64,000 bases of DNA from Modicisalibacter radicis (lineage in GTDB: Bacteria; Pseudomonadota; Gammaproteobacteria; Pseudomonadales; Halomonadaceae): positions 56,874 through 120,873 of the forward strand of contig NZ_CAAHFN010000049.1 in NCBI RefSeq assembly GCF_900961225.1, given 5' to 3'. The translations under genes and the position numbers were made by a program. Positions within the stretch are counted from its first letter, which is position 1. Every line of letters begins with the position of its first letter. The notes beneath the pieces were generated by a model. It ran no database searches. It had not been told where the DNA came from and saw only the letters and a program-made list of their open reading frames with translations. Shown piece by piece: positions 1-8,807 of the stretch.

Positions 1-140
1 CCACGGGCCGGGTATTCGGGCTGCGTGTCACGGGTGCCGCGCTGCTGGCCCTGCCCCTAGTGATCGGCGTGCACCTGCTGTTCTATTCACTGCTGCGCGT
101 CCCGCTCCCCTGGGGCCTTTTGACGCCACTGGCCTGGTGA
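1..140 (+). CDS. TctB family small transporter subunit, 3' end only
   Basis: The reading frame enters from the left edge (first whole codon at base 3) and stops at 138-140. The 45 visible residues are a hydrophobic membrane segment followed by a conserved end, VPLPWGLLTPLAW. The complete TctB at 6713-7198 ends in almost the same way, so this is the C-terminus of the small four-helix membrane subunit of a tripartite tricarboxylate transporter. The tctA gene starts 4 bp downstream, the usual tctBA order. The N-terminus lies outside the window. Confidence 0.85.
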   Translation, partial: TGRVFGLRVTGAALLALPLVIGVHLLFYSLLRVPLPWGLLTPLAW

Positions 141-144
141 TTCC

Positions 145-1677
145 ATGAGCGCCTCGACCCTTGCCGCCCTGTTCAGCCCCGCGTCCCTGGCGGTCATCGC
201 CGCCTGCACGCTCTACGGCACCTTCATCGGCGCCATGCCGGGCCTGACCGCCACCATGGCGGTGGCCCTGCTGGTGCCGTTCACCTACTTCATGGATCCG
301 CTGATCGCGATCAGCGCCATCGTCGCCACCACCACCACGGCGATCTTCGCCGGCGATGTCCCCGGCACCCTGATGCGCATCCCCGGCACGCCCGCCTCCG
401 CGGCCTACGTCGAGGACGCCCACCGGCTTTCCCGCGCCGGACGCTCGCGCTCGACGCTGATGGTGTCGCTGTTCGCCGCCTGCATCGGCGGGCTGGTGGG
501 GGTCGCCCTGCTGGCGCTCATCGCCCCGCAACTGGCGCGTGTCGCGGTGCAGTTTTCCAGCTTCGAAACCTTCTGGCTGGCCTGCCTGGGGCTGAGCTGC
601 GCGGTACTGACCAGTAACGGCAGCGTGGCCAAGAGCTTCGCCAGTCTGTTCATGGGGTTGTTCATCGCCACGATCGGCATCGACGTGGCCGTCGGCCACC
701 CGCGCTTCACCTTCGGCTATTACGAACTGTTCGACGGGGTCAGCTTCATACCCGCCATCATCGGCCTGTTTGCCCTCAGCGAGATCCTGCGCAGCGCCCA
801 GGCACGGCGCGGCGAGCAAGCCGTCAACGCTGCCCAGGAACCGTTTGCCCAGGCGCTGCGCGAGGCAGGGCGCACGCTGCGTCGCTTCAAGCGCAACATC
901 GCCCGCTCCAGCGTGCTGGGCACCCTGATCGGCGCGCTGCCCGGCGCAGGGGCGGACATCGCCGCATGGATCTGCTATGCGGTTTCGCGGCGCTTCTCGC
1001 GCCATCCCGAACGCTACGGCACGGGCTACATCGAGGGCGTGACCGATGGCGGCAGCGCCAACAACGCCGCCATTGGCGGGGCCTGGACGCCGGCGCTGGT
1101 GTTCGGCATCCCCGGCGACAGCGTCACCGCCATCGCCATCGGCATCCTGCTGCTCAACGGGATGTCGCCCGGGCCGCAGATATTCACCGACTCGCCGGAA
1201 CTGGTACACACCCTGTACGGGGCCTTCGCGCTGAGCAATCTCGCCATGATCCCCGCGGGCCTGCTGGTGATCATGATTTCCAGCCAGGTGGTGCGTATCC
1301 CGCGCCGGGTGCTGATGCCCATCGTGCTGCTGTTCTCGCTGGTGGGTGCCTATGCCATCACCAACTCGGTGATTGCCATCTGGACCGTGCTGGCGCTGGG
1401 CATCCTGGGCTACGCCATGGAGGCCAACGGCTTTCCGCTGGCGCCCGCCATCCTCGGCATCGTCCTCGGCGAGATCGTCGAGGAAAACTTCATGACCTCG
1501 ATGATGAAAGCCCAGGGCGACTTGCTGGCCTTCTTCGAGCGTCCCTGGGCGGCGGCGCTGGGCATTCTGACCCTGCTGCTCTGGGCGCTGCTGCTGACCC
1601 GTGGCATCCACGAGAGCGTCCGCCGCCGACGCCACCCCGATTCCTCGACCACCTCGCAAACGGATACCTCTTCATGA
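145..1677 (+). CDS. Tripartite tricarboxylate transporter large permease TctA
   Basis: This 510-residue polytopic inner-membrane protein has the usual length for TctA, the large permease of secondary transporters that work with a periplasmic TctC binding protein. Visible family signatures are the N-terminal GAMPGLTATMAVAL, a GDVPGTLMRIPGTPASAAY loop and a second copy of the glycine-rich motif (LIGALPGAGADIAAWI) in the middle, reflecting the duplicated fold. It follows a tctB end by 4 bp and overlaps the aldolase gene by ATGA, so the three form one operon. The substrate is not visible from sequence; the aldolase partner suggests a sugar acid or other carboxylate. Confidence 0.93.
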   Translation: MSASTLAALFSPASLAVIAACTLYGTFIGAMPGLTATMAVALLVPFTYFMDPLIAISAIVATTTTAIFAGDVPGTLMRIPGTPASAAYVEDAHRLSRAGRSRSTLMVSLFAACIGGLVGVALLALIAPQLARVAVQFSSFETFWLACLGLSCAVLTSNGSVAKSFASLFMGLFIATIGIDVAVGHPRFTFGYYELFDGVSFIPAIIGLFALSEILRSAQARRGEQAVNAAQEPFAQALREAGRTLRRFKRNIARSSVLGTLIGALPGAGADIAAWICYAVSRRFSRHPERYGTGYIEGVTDGGSANNAAIGGAWTPALVFGIPGDSVTAIAIGILLLNGMSPGPQIFTDSPELVHTLYGAFALSNLAMIPAGLLVIMISSQVVRIPRRVLMPIVLLFSLVGAYAITNSVIAIWTVLALGILGYAMEANGFPLAPAILGIVLGEIVEENFMTSMMKAQGDLLAFFERPWAAALGILTLLLWALLLTRGIHESVRRRRHPDSSTTSQTDTSS

Positions 1678-2462
1678 GCCCACGCAACCGCACCAAACTC
1701 GCCCTGCAGCAGGGCCGGACCGTCAGCGCCCTGTGGCTGGAAAGCGCCAGCCCCGAACTGGCCGAAGTGGCCGTCTGGGCCGGCTGGAAGACCATCCTGA
1801 TCGACAACGAGCACGGCGTATCGAGCCTCGAACATACCGCGCACCTGGTCCGCGCCATCGAAGCCGCGGGTGGCGAGGCGGTCCTGCGCATCCCCGCCAA
1901 CGATCCGGCCTATCTGAAGAAGGTCCTCGACATGGGCGTGCGCTCGATCATGGTGCCGATGGTCAACAGCGCCGAACAGGCCCGCGCCGTCGTCGATGCC
2001 TGCCGCTACCCTCCCCAGGGCCAGCGCGGTTATGCGGCGCCGATCGTGCGCGCCTCGGGCTACGGTGCCTTCGGCGACTATGCTCGTCAGGCCAACGACG
2101 ACCTGTTGTTGATCGCTCAGATCGAGCATGTCGATGCGGCCGACAACGTCGAGGCGATCGCCGGGGTCGAGGGCATCGACATGCTGTTTATCGGCCCCAA
2201 CGACCTAGCGGGTTCCATGGGACGGCTGGAGCAACTGGAGGACGGCCGGGTACGCGAGCTGATCGGCGACCTGGAGCGGCGCATCACCGCCAGCGGGCGC
2301 TTGATGGGCACCATCACCGGCCCCGGGCGCGACGTCGCCACCCTGACCGATAGCGGCTACCGCTTCGTTGCCGGCCCCAACGACATCGCGCTGTTCGCCA
2401 GCACCCTGCGTCAGGAAGCGGCCCTGTGGCGCGGGCAGTCGGCCGATTTCGACGCTTGCTGA
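1674..2462 (+). CDS. HpcH/HpaI family aldolase (class II, pyruvate-releasing)
   Basis: The 262-residue product belongs to the HpcH/HpaI family of metal-dependent aldolases, which cleave 2-keto-3-deoxy or 4-hydroxy-2-oxo acids to pyruvate and an aldehyde. The expected catalytic elements are in order: His in NEHG, Arg in LRIP, Glu in AQIEH and the metal-binding Asp in GPNDLAG. The ATG overlaps the tctA stop as ATGA, so translation is probably coupled. It is a distant paralogue of the true HpaI at 56136-56936. Pairing with TctBA suggests an aldolase for the imported acid (inference). The gene ends 46 bp before a displaced copy of the rep 3' end. Confidence 0.88.
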   Translation: MSPRNRTKLALQQGRTVSALWLESASPELAEVAVWAGWKTILIDNEHGVSSLEHTAHLVRAIEAAGGEAVLRIPANDPAYLKKVLDMGVRSIMVPMVNSAEQARAVVDACRYPPQGQRGYAAPIVRASGYGAFGDYARQANDDLLLIAQIEHVDAADNVEAIAGVEGIDMLFIGPNDLAGSMGRLEQLEDGRVRELIGDLERRITASGRLMGTITGPGRDVATLTDSGYRFVAGPNDIALFASTLRQEAALWRGQSADFDAC

Positions 2463-2508
2463 CTGCCTGAGACTCGCTCGCGCCCCGCGACATGGGCGTG
2501 CATGCTAT

Positions 2509-2578
2509 TCACCCCAGCAACGAGCGCAGGCCCGCGATGGCATCCTTGCCGCGGGCCTGCTTCCTGTCGGGATCTTCC
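2509..2578 (-). repeat. Displaced copy 1 of the rep gene 3' end (att-like)
   Basis: These 70 bp match the last 70 bp of rep (17052-17121) at 61 positions. Read on the minus strand they encode the same 22 C-terminal residues plus stop (EDPDRKQ...RSLLG). All nine differences are synonymous, so the copy evolved as part of a functional rep gene, probably in another lineage. Similarity stops just upstream of the Glu codon and right after the stop codon. The copy has no start and is not a gene. It looks like the scar of an insertion at the 3' end of rep. Confidence 0.8.
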
Positions 2579-2598
2579 GCATTCACCGCGAAACGCGA

Positions 2599-3552
2599 CT
2601 ACTTGCCGTAGCCCAGCGCTCGCATGACGCGTGCGGTATCTTCTTCATGCGTTTTCATCAAGTTGCGCAGCCCTTCGGCGTCAAACGGACGAACGCCGAA
2701 CCCCGCCTGGGACATGGCCTTCTTGAACGCCTCCGAATCGGTCACTGCAAGGACGGCCTCTTCCCACACCTTGGCGGCCTCTTCGGGCATGCCCTTGGGA
2801 CCGCCGAGCGCACGCCACGTCCCGCCATCGACGGGGCTTCCGGTGAGTTCGCCGGCCAGCGGGACTGAGGTGAAACCGTCGACGGGCTCCGGGCTGAGAA
2901 CGGTCAGCGGGCGCACCAGACCGGCATCGATCATGGAACTCGCTTCCGGCAGCGAGGCAGTCAGAAAATCGACGCCCCCCGATACGAGCTCGGACAAGCC
3001 ACTGGCAGCGCCCTTACCGGGAATCCAGCGGATCCTGGCCACGTCGACCCCCTCATCGAGGAGCAAGCTGGCTACCGGTACGTCCCAGACGCTGCCGCAG
3101 GCCCCGCTGCAATGCGTGGTGTAATCCGCAGGCGACTGCCTGAGGGCATCGACCGCTTGCGACGCGTCATCGAAATCGGAATTCGCGGCGGTGAACAAGG
3201 CCGAGCTGTCACCGTTGAAGTTGGCGATCGGCGTGAAATCGCTCAACGAGAAATCCGCCTGCCCGGTGTAGTGGTAGCCGGCATAGGGAAACAGCAAGCC
3301 TACCGTGTAACCATCGGGTTTGGCGTTCTTGATCGACGTCAGGCCGACGACGCCGCCGCCTTGCCCCTGATTGACGATGGTAATGGGTTGCCCGAGCTCC
3401 TCCTCTAGCCCTCTGGCCAACAAACGTGTCGTGGTATCGCCGCCGCCTCCCGCGCCAGCCGGCACGATGATGGTCAATGGACGATCGGGAAAGCCCTGGG
3501 CCTGCACGACGGTTGAAAAGAGGCCAAGCGCGATGATGAGCAAGCGTTTCAT
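2599..3552 (-). CDS. TctC family periplasmic substrate-binding protein
   Basis: This 317-residue protein has a cleavable signal peptide (MKRLLIIALGLFSTVVQAQ) and the TctC (Bug) fold signature: FPDRPLTIIVPAGAGGGGD near the mature N-terminus, then KPDGYTVG. It would capture the substrate in the periplasm for a TctAB permease. It is a clear paralogue of the TctC at 8808-9770, and both carry a paired-cysteine loop (CSGACG here, CGGTCN there) that may form a disulfide. It is convergent with tctA-aldolase and downstream of the kinase gene on the same strand, separated from it by an oxidase remnant. It could serve either Tct permease. Confidence 0.9.
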   Translation of the reverse strand: MKRLLIIALGLFSTVVQAQGFPDRPLTIIVPAGAGGGGDTTTRLLARGLEEELGQPITIVNQGQGGGVVGLTSIKNAKPDGYTVGLLFPYAGYHYTGQADFSLSDFTPIANFNGDSSALFTAANSDFDDASQAVDALRQSPADYTTHCSGACGSVWDVPVASLLLDEGVDVARIRWIPGKGAASGLSELVSGGVDFLTASLPEASSMIDAGLVRPLTVLSPEPVDGFTSVPLAGELTGSPVDGGTWRALGGPKGMPEEAAKVWEEAVLAVTDSEAFKKAMSQAGFGVRPFDAEGLRNLMKTHEEDTARVMRALGYGK

Positions 3553-3604
3553 GTCGACGACTCCTGTTGTTTTTTTCGATTGACCGCAGCGCGGCCCTTG
3601 CCAG

Positions 3605-3830
3605 TCACTCCTCCGCGGGCAGGATCTTGCCCGGATTCAGAATCCCTTGCGGATCGAGTGCATGTTCAGCGTGCGCACCAACGCAACGCCGGATTCTCCG
3701 AACTCCTCGATCATGTAGGGGGTCTTGCCGAAGCCGATCCCATGCTCACCGGTGCAGGTCCCTCCCAGCGCAATCGCATGGCGAGCCAGCCGTGAGGCCA
3801 GGGAAGCAGCCAGTTTGCATGTAAGCCATA
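3605..3830 (-). pseudogene. Remnant of a GlcD/D-lactate dehydrogenase-type FAD oxidase (C-terminal end, frameshifted)
   Basis: On the minus strand the segment LARHAIALGGTCTGEHGIG is the well-known C-terminal signature of FAD-linked oxidases of the GlcD/D-lactate dehydrogenase type. It continues through GKTPYMIEEFGE to about base 3663. There the frame breaks: the expected family ending LDPQGILNPGKILPAEE then follows in another frame down to a stop at 3605-3607. Everything upstream of the signature, including the FAD-binding domain, is missing. This is therefore a truncated, frameshifted relic of a hydroxyacid oxidase lying between tctC and the kinase gene. Confidence 0.82.
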
Positions 3831-3865
3831 TCTCGACTCCTCTCGAGGCAGCGAATATCAGTGGC

Positions 3866-5575
3866 TCAATCACCGCTGGCATCCAGCGAGTCCCGCAGCG
3901 CGGCCAGCCAGATCGCGACCGCGACCGCGCCGCCATCGGGTGTGCCTAGCGCGCGTTCACCAAGATAGGCGGCACGGCCGAACTTGGGTTGCAACTGCGC
4001 CGTGGACCGCGCGCCCTCCTCGGCGGCTCGAACCGCTTCGTCGAGGGCCGCCAGGCCCGCCGCACCTTGCTGAATCGCCGCGACAAACGCCTCCTGGGCG
4101 GGGGCCAGCGCGTCGACCATGGTGCGATCCCCCGGCGCTGCACCACCGATCTCGGAGACGGCGAACCGGGCGGCACTGAAGGCATTCATCCAGTCCTCGG
4201 GGGTAGCGTCGTGCGTCGGCATCACCTGGGCGGCACGCAACAGGGCCGTGGCATAGAAAGGGCCGGAACTGCCGGCAATGGCGCGACGAAGCGCATCCCC
4301 CACTGCCAGCAGACACTGGCGAGGGGAATGCAGTACACCACCGGGAAGCTGGCGGAGCGCTTGTGCACCACGGGTCATGCTCGCCCCGAGATCGCCGTCA
4401 CCGGCTTGAGCATCGAGATGCGTCAAGGTCTCTTCGCTCGCGATGAGACGCTCGGCAATGGCGTCGAGCGCTCGGCGCAGCACCGGGTCCTCCGCGCCGT
4501 CGCCGCCGACCGGCGCATCGACTGCCGTGCCGGCGACGGGCAGGGCAACGACGCGGCGAGTCGCAGGAACATCGGCCGAGCGCGGCCAGACCCGCACCTC
4601 GGTCGGTGCATTCAGTAGTTCGCGGCGCTCGTCGCTCAAGGGGATCAGCGAAATCGAGCACCCCGGCATCTCCAGTGCGGTCATGAACTCGCCGGTCCAG
4701 ATCATGTCGACACGCAGGCCCCTCGAGCGCAGGCCCGCCAGGGTTTCCCGCGCCACGATTGCCAGTTCCATGGGTGGCGTGCCACCCAGGCCGTTGATCA
4801 GCACCCCCAGGCCGTCAGCGGCAGGGCCGATTTCCTCGAGGATGGCATCGAGCATTTGGTCCACGATAGCGGCGGCTGGCATCAGTTCGGCCTTTCTGGC
4901 GCCCTTCTCGCCGTGAATGCCCAGCCCGAACTCGATTTCGCGCTCACCCAGCTCGAAACCGGCTTTCCCGGCGGTGGGCACGATGCAGGAACCCAGGGCG
5001 ATTCCCATGGTCCCGAGCGACGCCGCAGCCGCCTCGGCGAGAGCCGTGACGGCCTTCAGCGACTCCCCCCGCGCCGCTGCAGCGCCTGCGATCTTGTGGA
5101 TCAGCACGGTTCCGGCCAGGCCACGGCTCCGGTCTCTGGGCAGGCTCTCTCGCAGTGCCACGTCATCGGCAATCATGACGATCTCGGTGGGAATGCCATT
5201 GGCTCGCGCCATTTCGGCCGCCAACGTGAAATTGAGCCTATCGCCGGTATAATTCTTGACCACCAGCAACGCGCCATTGGGACCGGCCGAGGCGCGGATG
5301 GCCGCGTAGACGGCATCGACACTCGGTGACGTGAAAACATCGCCGGCGATGGCGGCAGTCAGCATGCCCATCCCGACGAACCCCGCATGGGCCGGTTCAT
5401 GGCCGCTACCGCCCCCCGCGATGACGGCAACCGCCCTCTCTTCAGGCGTTTCCGGGAGATCGGCACGAACGACGACGGCTTCCTCGGCCAGTAACGCCAG
5501 CCGCGGATTGCTGTCGACCAACCCCTCCAGCAGCTCACGCACGACATGCCTCGGATCATTGATTAGCTTTTTCAT
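3866..5575 (-). CDS. Fused dihydroxyacetone kinase (DhaK-DhaL, ATP-dependent)
   Basis: The 569-residue protein joins a DhaK domain (about residues 1-330) to a DhaL domain (about 370-569), the layout of single-chain ATP-dependent dihydroxyacetone kinases. DhaK shows the substrate loop GGGSGHEPAHAGFVG (54-68) and the histidine that binds the keto group covalently (GIHGEKG, His221). DhaL shows the nucleotide and Mg-binding motif DAQAGDGDLG. Such kinases phosphorylate dihydroxyacetone or related ketoses such as erythrulose. I chose the ATG at 5575, preceded by GGTGG; a GTG two codons upstream is possible. An IclR-type inverted repeat lies 19 bp upstream. It probably handles an aldolase-derived C3/C4 product (inference). 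Confidence 0.92.
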   Translation of the reverse strand: MKKLINDPRHVVRELLEGLVDSNPRLALLAEEAVVVRADLPETPEERAVAVIAGGGSGHEPAHAGFVGMGMLTAAIAGDVFTSPSVDAVYAAIRASAGPNGALLVVKNYTGDRLNFTLAAEMARANGIPTEIVMIADDVALRESLPRDRSRGLAGTVLIHKIAGAAAARGESLKAVTALAEAAAASLGTMGIALGSCIVPTAGKAGFELGEREIEFGLGIHGEKGARKAELMPAAAIVDQMLDAILEEIGPAADGLGVLINGLGGTPPMELAIVARETLAGLRSRGLRVDMIWTGEFMTALEMPGCSISLIPLSDERRELLNAPTEVRVWPRSADVPATRRVVALPVAGTAVDAPVGGDGAEDPVLRRALDAIAERLIASEETLTHLDAQAGDGDLGASMTRGAQALRQLPGGVLHSPRQCLLAVGDALRRAIAGSSGPFYATALLRAAQVMPTHDATPEDWMNAFSAARFAVSEIGGAAPGDRTMVDALAPAQEAFVAAIQQGAAGLAALDEAVRAAEEGARSTAQLQPKFGRAAYLGERALGTPDGGAVAVAIWLAALRDSLDASGD

Positions 5576-5593
5576 TACCACCCCACCGCTTGG

Positions 5594-5610
5594 ATTCCGT
5601 TATACGGAAT
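5594..5610. promoter_or_regulatory. Inverted repeat, candidate IclR operator before the kinase gene
   Basis: ATTCCG-N5-CGGAAT is a perfect 6+6 bp inverted repeat with a TTATA spacer, placed between the divergent kinase and IclR genes. A repeat with the same geometry and nearly the same arms stands before tctB (6593-6609). Two single CGGAA half-sites at 5666 and 5685 lie on the iclR side. Assignment to the neighbouring IclR protein is inference from position. Confidence 0.6.
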
Positions 5611-5763
5611 AACTTACCGTTCAATAAGTCAATATCCACTTTTGGGTAACAAGAAGCCCCCCATACGGAACCTCTTCATTCAATCGGAATGCGGGTGGCG
5701 GCGGACTACATTGATCCAAGTCGCGGAAAATGCGATCTTTTGGCAAGCCATACGAGGAAACCC

Positions 5764-6561
5764 ATGAACGACATTCCACGATCAACGACACAGGAAGGCC
5801 GCGACTCGGGCGCCAAGTCGTTTTACAAGATGGCCACGGTACTCGACTGTTTTTCCCGCTCTCGAGGGCATTTATCGATTACCGACATGGTCGAGATGAC
5901 GGGCCTGCCGAGAACGACCGTGCACAGGATCGTTGCGTCACTGCGCGAGATTGGGATGATCGACCAGGACCATCGCCGTGGGGATTACCGCCTGGGGTTG
6001 CGCATGTTCTATTACGGCAGCGCCGTGCTGGCGAATCTGGATCTCAACCGGCACGCGCGGCCTCATGTCATGGAGCTGCACCAGATCACCGGAGAGATCG
6101 TTCACCTGCACATGTTCGATGGCAGCCAGATGGTCTGTATCGAACGCGAGGAAATGGGCGAGACACGCCTCACGACCCTGACGACCATCGAAGCGGCCCC
6201 CATCCATTGCACCAGCGTCGGCAAGGCTTTTCTGGCCTTTCAGAACGACGCCTTGATCGCTCGCATCGTCAAGGAAGAGGGACTCGAATCCCGCACCCCC
6301 AACACGTTGACCGACATCACCGCCCTGCGCGAGGAAATGCAGCGTATCCGCGACAGAGGCTACGCCAGGGACGACGAGGAGAACGAGCTAGGCATTCGCT
6401 GTGTCGGCGCGCCGATCCACGACAGCCGGGGCCGAGTCTTCGCCTCGATCAGTGTCTCGGGGCCCGCCGAACGCCTCCCGGCTTTCCGACAGGACGGCCT
6501 CGCCCCGACAGTAATGCGCACGGCCGACAATATCGCCCGGGAACTGAGCTGGAACGGATAA
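5764..6561 (+). CDS. IclR family transcriptional regulator
   Basis: This 265-residue protein has an N-terminal winged helix (about residues 20-80, including LSITDMVEMTGLPRTTVHRI) and the IclR effector domain that follows, with the conserved IHCTSVGKAFLAF and LGIRCVGAPIHD segments. The start is the ATG at 5764, preceded by GAGGAAA; an in-frame ATG at 5689 lacks support. It is divergent from the kinase gene and upstream of tctBAC and the dapA-like gene. The paired inverted repeats on either side make it the likely local regulator, with the imported acid or its aldolase product as a plausible ligand (inference). Confidence 0.93.
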   Translation: MNDIPRSTTQEGRDSGAKSFYKMATVLDCFSRSRGHLSITDMVEMTGLPRTTVHRIVASLREIGMIDQDHRRGDYRLGLRMFYYGSAVLANLDLNRHARPHVMELHQITGEIVHLHMFDGSQMVCIEREEMGETRLTTLTTIEAAPIHCTSVGKAFLAFQNDALIARIVKEEGLESRTPNTLTDITALREEMQRIRDRGYARDDEENELGIRCVGAPIHDSRGRVFASISVSGPAERLPAFRQDGLAPTVMRTADNIARELSWNG

Positions 6562-6592
6562 AAAGGGATTTGTCCAAAATAAAAAGACCCTT

Positions 6593-6609
6593 AATCCGAA
6601 TGTCGGATT
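6593..6609. promoter_or_regulatory. Inverted repeat, candidate IclR operator before tctB
   Basis: AATCCG-N5-CGGATT is a perfect inverted repeat with the same arm and spacer lengths as the one at 5594-5610; the combined consensus is AWTCCG-N5-CGGAWT. It lies 104 bp before the tctB start, a suitable place for control of the tctBAC-aldolase operon. The match between the two sites is seen directly; binding by IclR is inferred. Confidence 0.6.
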
Positions 6610-6712
6610 GCAAGCATAGAAAAACGCCGTAATCTCCCTATCAGTGACACAGCGGCTCCAGTAGTGGCAATGCGAGCCGCCGGTCGTTCCCACAATCACA
6701 GGGAGATGCGCC

Positions 6713-7198
6713 GTGCGAATCCATGACGTCGTGATGGGGCCCTTGATCCTGCTGACAGGGCTGGGCCTCTGCCTTTGGGCTTCTTTCCTACCTCACCCCG
6801 GCAACGTCGCCTTCGGTCCAGGGCTCTTTCCGACACTGACGGGTAGTGGTCTGGCCATTTCGGGCTCCATCATTGGCCTTTCCGGCTGGCTAAAGCGTCG
6901 GGGACAACCGCTTTTCCACAAGCCGGAATGGATGAGCCATCGGAACATCGCACTCAATTTCTGGCTGATCCCTTTGCTCATCGTCGGCTATCTTTTGTGC
7001 GTCGATACCCTCGGATTCCTGCTGACAGCCACCATCGTGCTGTTTTCCATGATGGTGGCCAACGCCGTCGCTTGGAGCCGTGCCTTGCCGACCGCCATCG
7101 TCACGGCGGCGTCGATCAATGTGCTGTTCGCCTCACTGCTTCATGTTCCCCTGCCCTGGGGCCCGCTGACGAACGTCTCGGGGTGGCTGATATGGTGA
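6713..7198 (+). CDS. Tripartite tricarboxylate transporter small permease TctB
   Basis: The 161-residue membrane protein has about four hydrophobic helices and the TctB-type opening (AFGPGLFPTLTGSGLAISG). It forms the small permease subunit with TctA. The start is a GTG at 6713 with GGGAG about 8 bp upstream. The stop codon overlaps the tctA start region, so B and A are translationally coupled. Its ending (VPLPWGPLTN) closely matches the partial TctB at the left edge, showing that two related Tct modules lie here. Confidence 0.9.
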   Translation: MRIHDVVMGPLILLTGLGLCLWASFLPHPGNVAFGPGLFPTLTGSGLAISGSIIGLSGWLKRRGQPLFHKPEWMSHRNIALNFWLIPLLIVGYLLCVDTLGFLLTATIVLFSMMVANAVAWSRALPTAIVTAASINVLFASLLHVPLPWGPLTNVSGWLIW

Positions 7199-8703
7199 TG
7201 TTATCCGACGTCATGTCCCAGTTGACCGACGGGTATCTACTGCTGGTCATCTTCTGTTCGGCGGTATACGGGCTGGTCATCGGCGCCATCCCGGGTCTGA
7301 CGGCTCTCATGGCCAGCGCCCTGCTGGTTCCTTTCGTCATCTTCATGCAACCACTCCCCGCCGTGGCCGCCATCATCACCGCTTCCGCCATGGCCATCTT
7401 CGCCGGCGACATTCCTGGCGCACTGCTGCGAATGCCCGGAACGCCTGCCTCCGCCGCCTATGCCAATGAGGCCAACGACATGGTTCGCCGTGGCAAGGGC
7501 GCCGCGGCACTCGGTGCCGGCCTGATCGCCTCGTCGCTGGGCGGGCTGGTCAGCGCTGTCATTCTGTCCCTGGCGGCACCCTCGCTGGCCAAGATCGCCC
7601 TGGTCTTCAGTTCCGTGGAATATTTCTGGCTCGGCGTACTGGGGTTGAGCTGCGCCACCTTCGTCGCCGGCGGTTCGCTTTTCAAGGGGCTGGCATCGCT
7701 CTTCCTGGGGTTGTCTCTGGCGACGGTGGGCATGGACCCCATCAGCGGTATTCCACGCTTCTCGTTGGGTTCTCCCAACTTGCTCGGCGGGTTCGGGCTG
7801 ATTCCCGTCCTCATCGGCTTGTTCGCGATATCCGAACTGCTTCGCAACGCGGCCAATCCACCGCACGCCGATGCGCTACCCAAGACGACGGGATCGATAC
7901 TGATACCCAGTCTTTCCAACCTGTGGCGGCATCGGTTGGGCACGCTTCGTGGCAGCGCGATCGGGACCATGACCGGTGCGCTACCCGGTGCGGGGTCGGA
8001 TATCGCGGCCTGGATATCCTACGCCATTGCCCGTCGCGGCAGTCGAGCCGGGCGGCGTGACGACGACCACGGCGCTACCGAGCGGATCATGTCCGCCAGC
8101 TCGGCGAACAACGCCAGCCTGGGGGGCGCCTATATCCCGGCAACCGTCTTCGGCATCCCCGGCGATGCCATTACCGCCATCGTGATTTCGGTCATGTTCA
8201 TCAAGGGTATCAATCCAGGCCCTACGCTCTTTCTCAACAAGCCTGAAGTCATTTACACCATCTTCGGCATCTTCTTCATCGCCAACCTGCTGCTGATCCC
8301 GTTGGGCATCCTGTGCATCAGGGGGTTTGGTTATATCCTGCGGCTTCCAAGGGCCTATGTGTCTCCCGTCGTTCTCCTGTTCTGCATCCTGGGCGCCTTT
8401 TCCGTCGAGAACACGTTGTTCGCGGTCGGCCTCATCGCTGTCTTCGGGCTGTTGGGCTATGTCATGGAATCCAATGACATCCCGCTGGCACCGGCCATCC
8501 TGGGCCTGATCCTGGGCCCCATGATCGAAGAGACCTTCATGACGACCATCCTCAAGTCGCAGGGCGACCTGGGTATCTTCTTCGATCGCCAGATCGGCGC
8601 CGTGCTGGGCGTCGTGACGATCCTGGCCTGGGTTCTGGCCCTTGGCGCTCAAGCCTGGCCCGCACTGGCTCGCCGTAACCATCGAAACCCATATTCCAAA
8701 TAA
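7198..8703 (+). CDS. Tripartite tricarboxylate transporter large permease TctA
   Basis: This 501-residue polytopic membrane protein parallels the TctA at 145-1677 over its whole length: GAIPGLTALMASALLVPF, GDIPGALLRMPGTPASAAY and the second glycine-rich motif GALPGAGSDIAAW. The likely start is the ATG at 7198, overlapping the last base of the tctB stop; an ATG at 7192 is also in frame. It is the main translocating subunit of the system completed by tctB (6713) and tctC (8808). Confidence 0.93.
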   Translation: MLSDVMSQLTDGYLLLVIFCSAVYGLVIGAIPGLTALMASALLVPFVIFMQPLPAVAAIITASAMAIFAGDIPGALLRMPGTPASAAYANEANDMVRRGKGAAALGAGLIASSLGGLVSAVILSLAAPSLAKIALVFSSVEYFWLGVLGLSCATFVAGGSLFKGLASLFLGLSLATVGMDPISGIPRFSLGSPNLLGGFGLIPVLIGLFAISELLRNAANPPHADALPKTTGSILIPSLSNLWRHRLGTLRGSAIGTMTGALPGAGSDIAAWISYAIARRGSRAGRRDDDHGATERIMSASSANNASLGGAYIPATVFGIPGDAITAIVISVMFIKGINPGPTLFLNKPEVIYTIFGIFFIANLLLIPLGILCIRGFGYILRLPRAYVSPVVLLFCILGAFSVENTLFAVGLIAVFGLLGYVMESNDIPLAPAILGLILGPMIEETFMTTILKSQGDLGIFFDRQIGAVLGVVTILAWVLALGAQAWPALARRNHRNPYSK

Positions 8704-8807
8704 CGGGACAATACGATAGTCCAATTTCATTATCCCGAAAAAGGCTCGATCATCGACCTTGCCACGTGTTTTTACCGAGAAACGACCGAGCCCCAAAGGA
8801 GAACGCC

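Noticed and set aside
28..1659. Long open frame on the minus strand opposite tctA
   Set aside because: Its composition (runs of Gln, Arg, His, Gly) is the usual antisense shadow of GC-rich coding DNA. TctA on the plus strand has clear family motifs.
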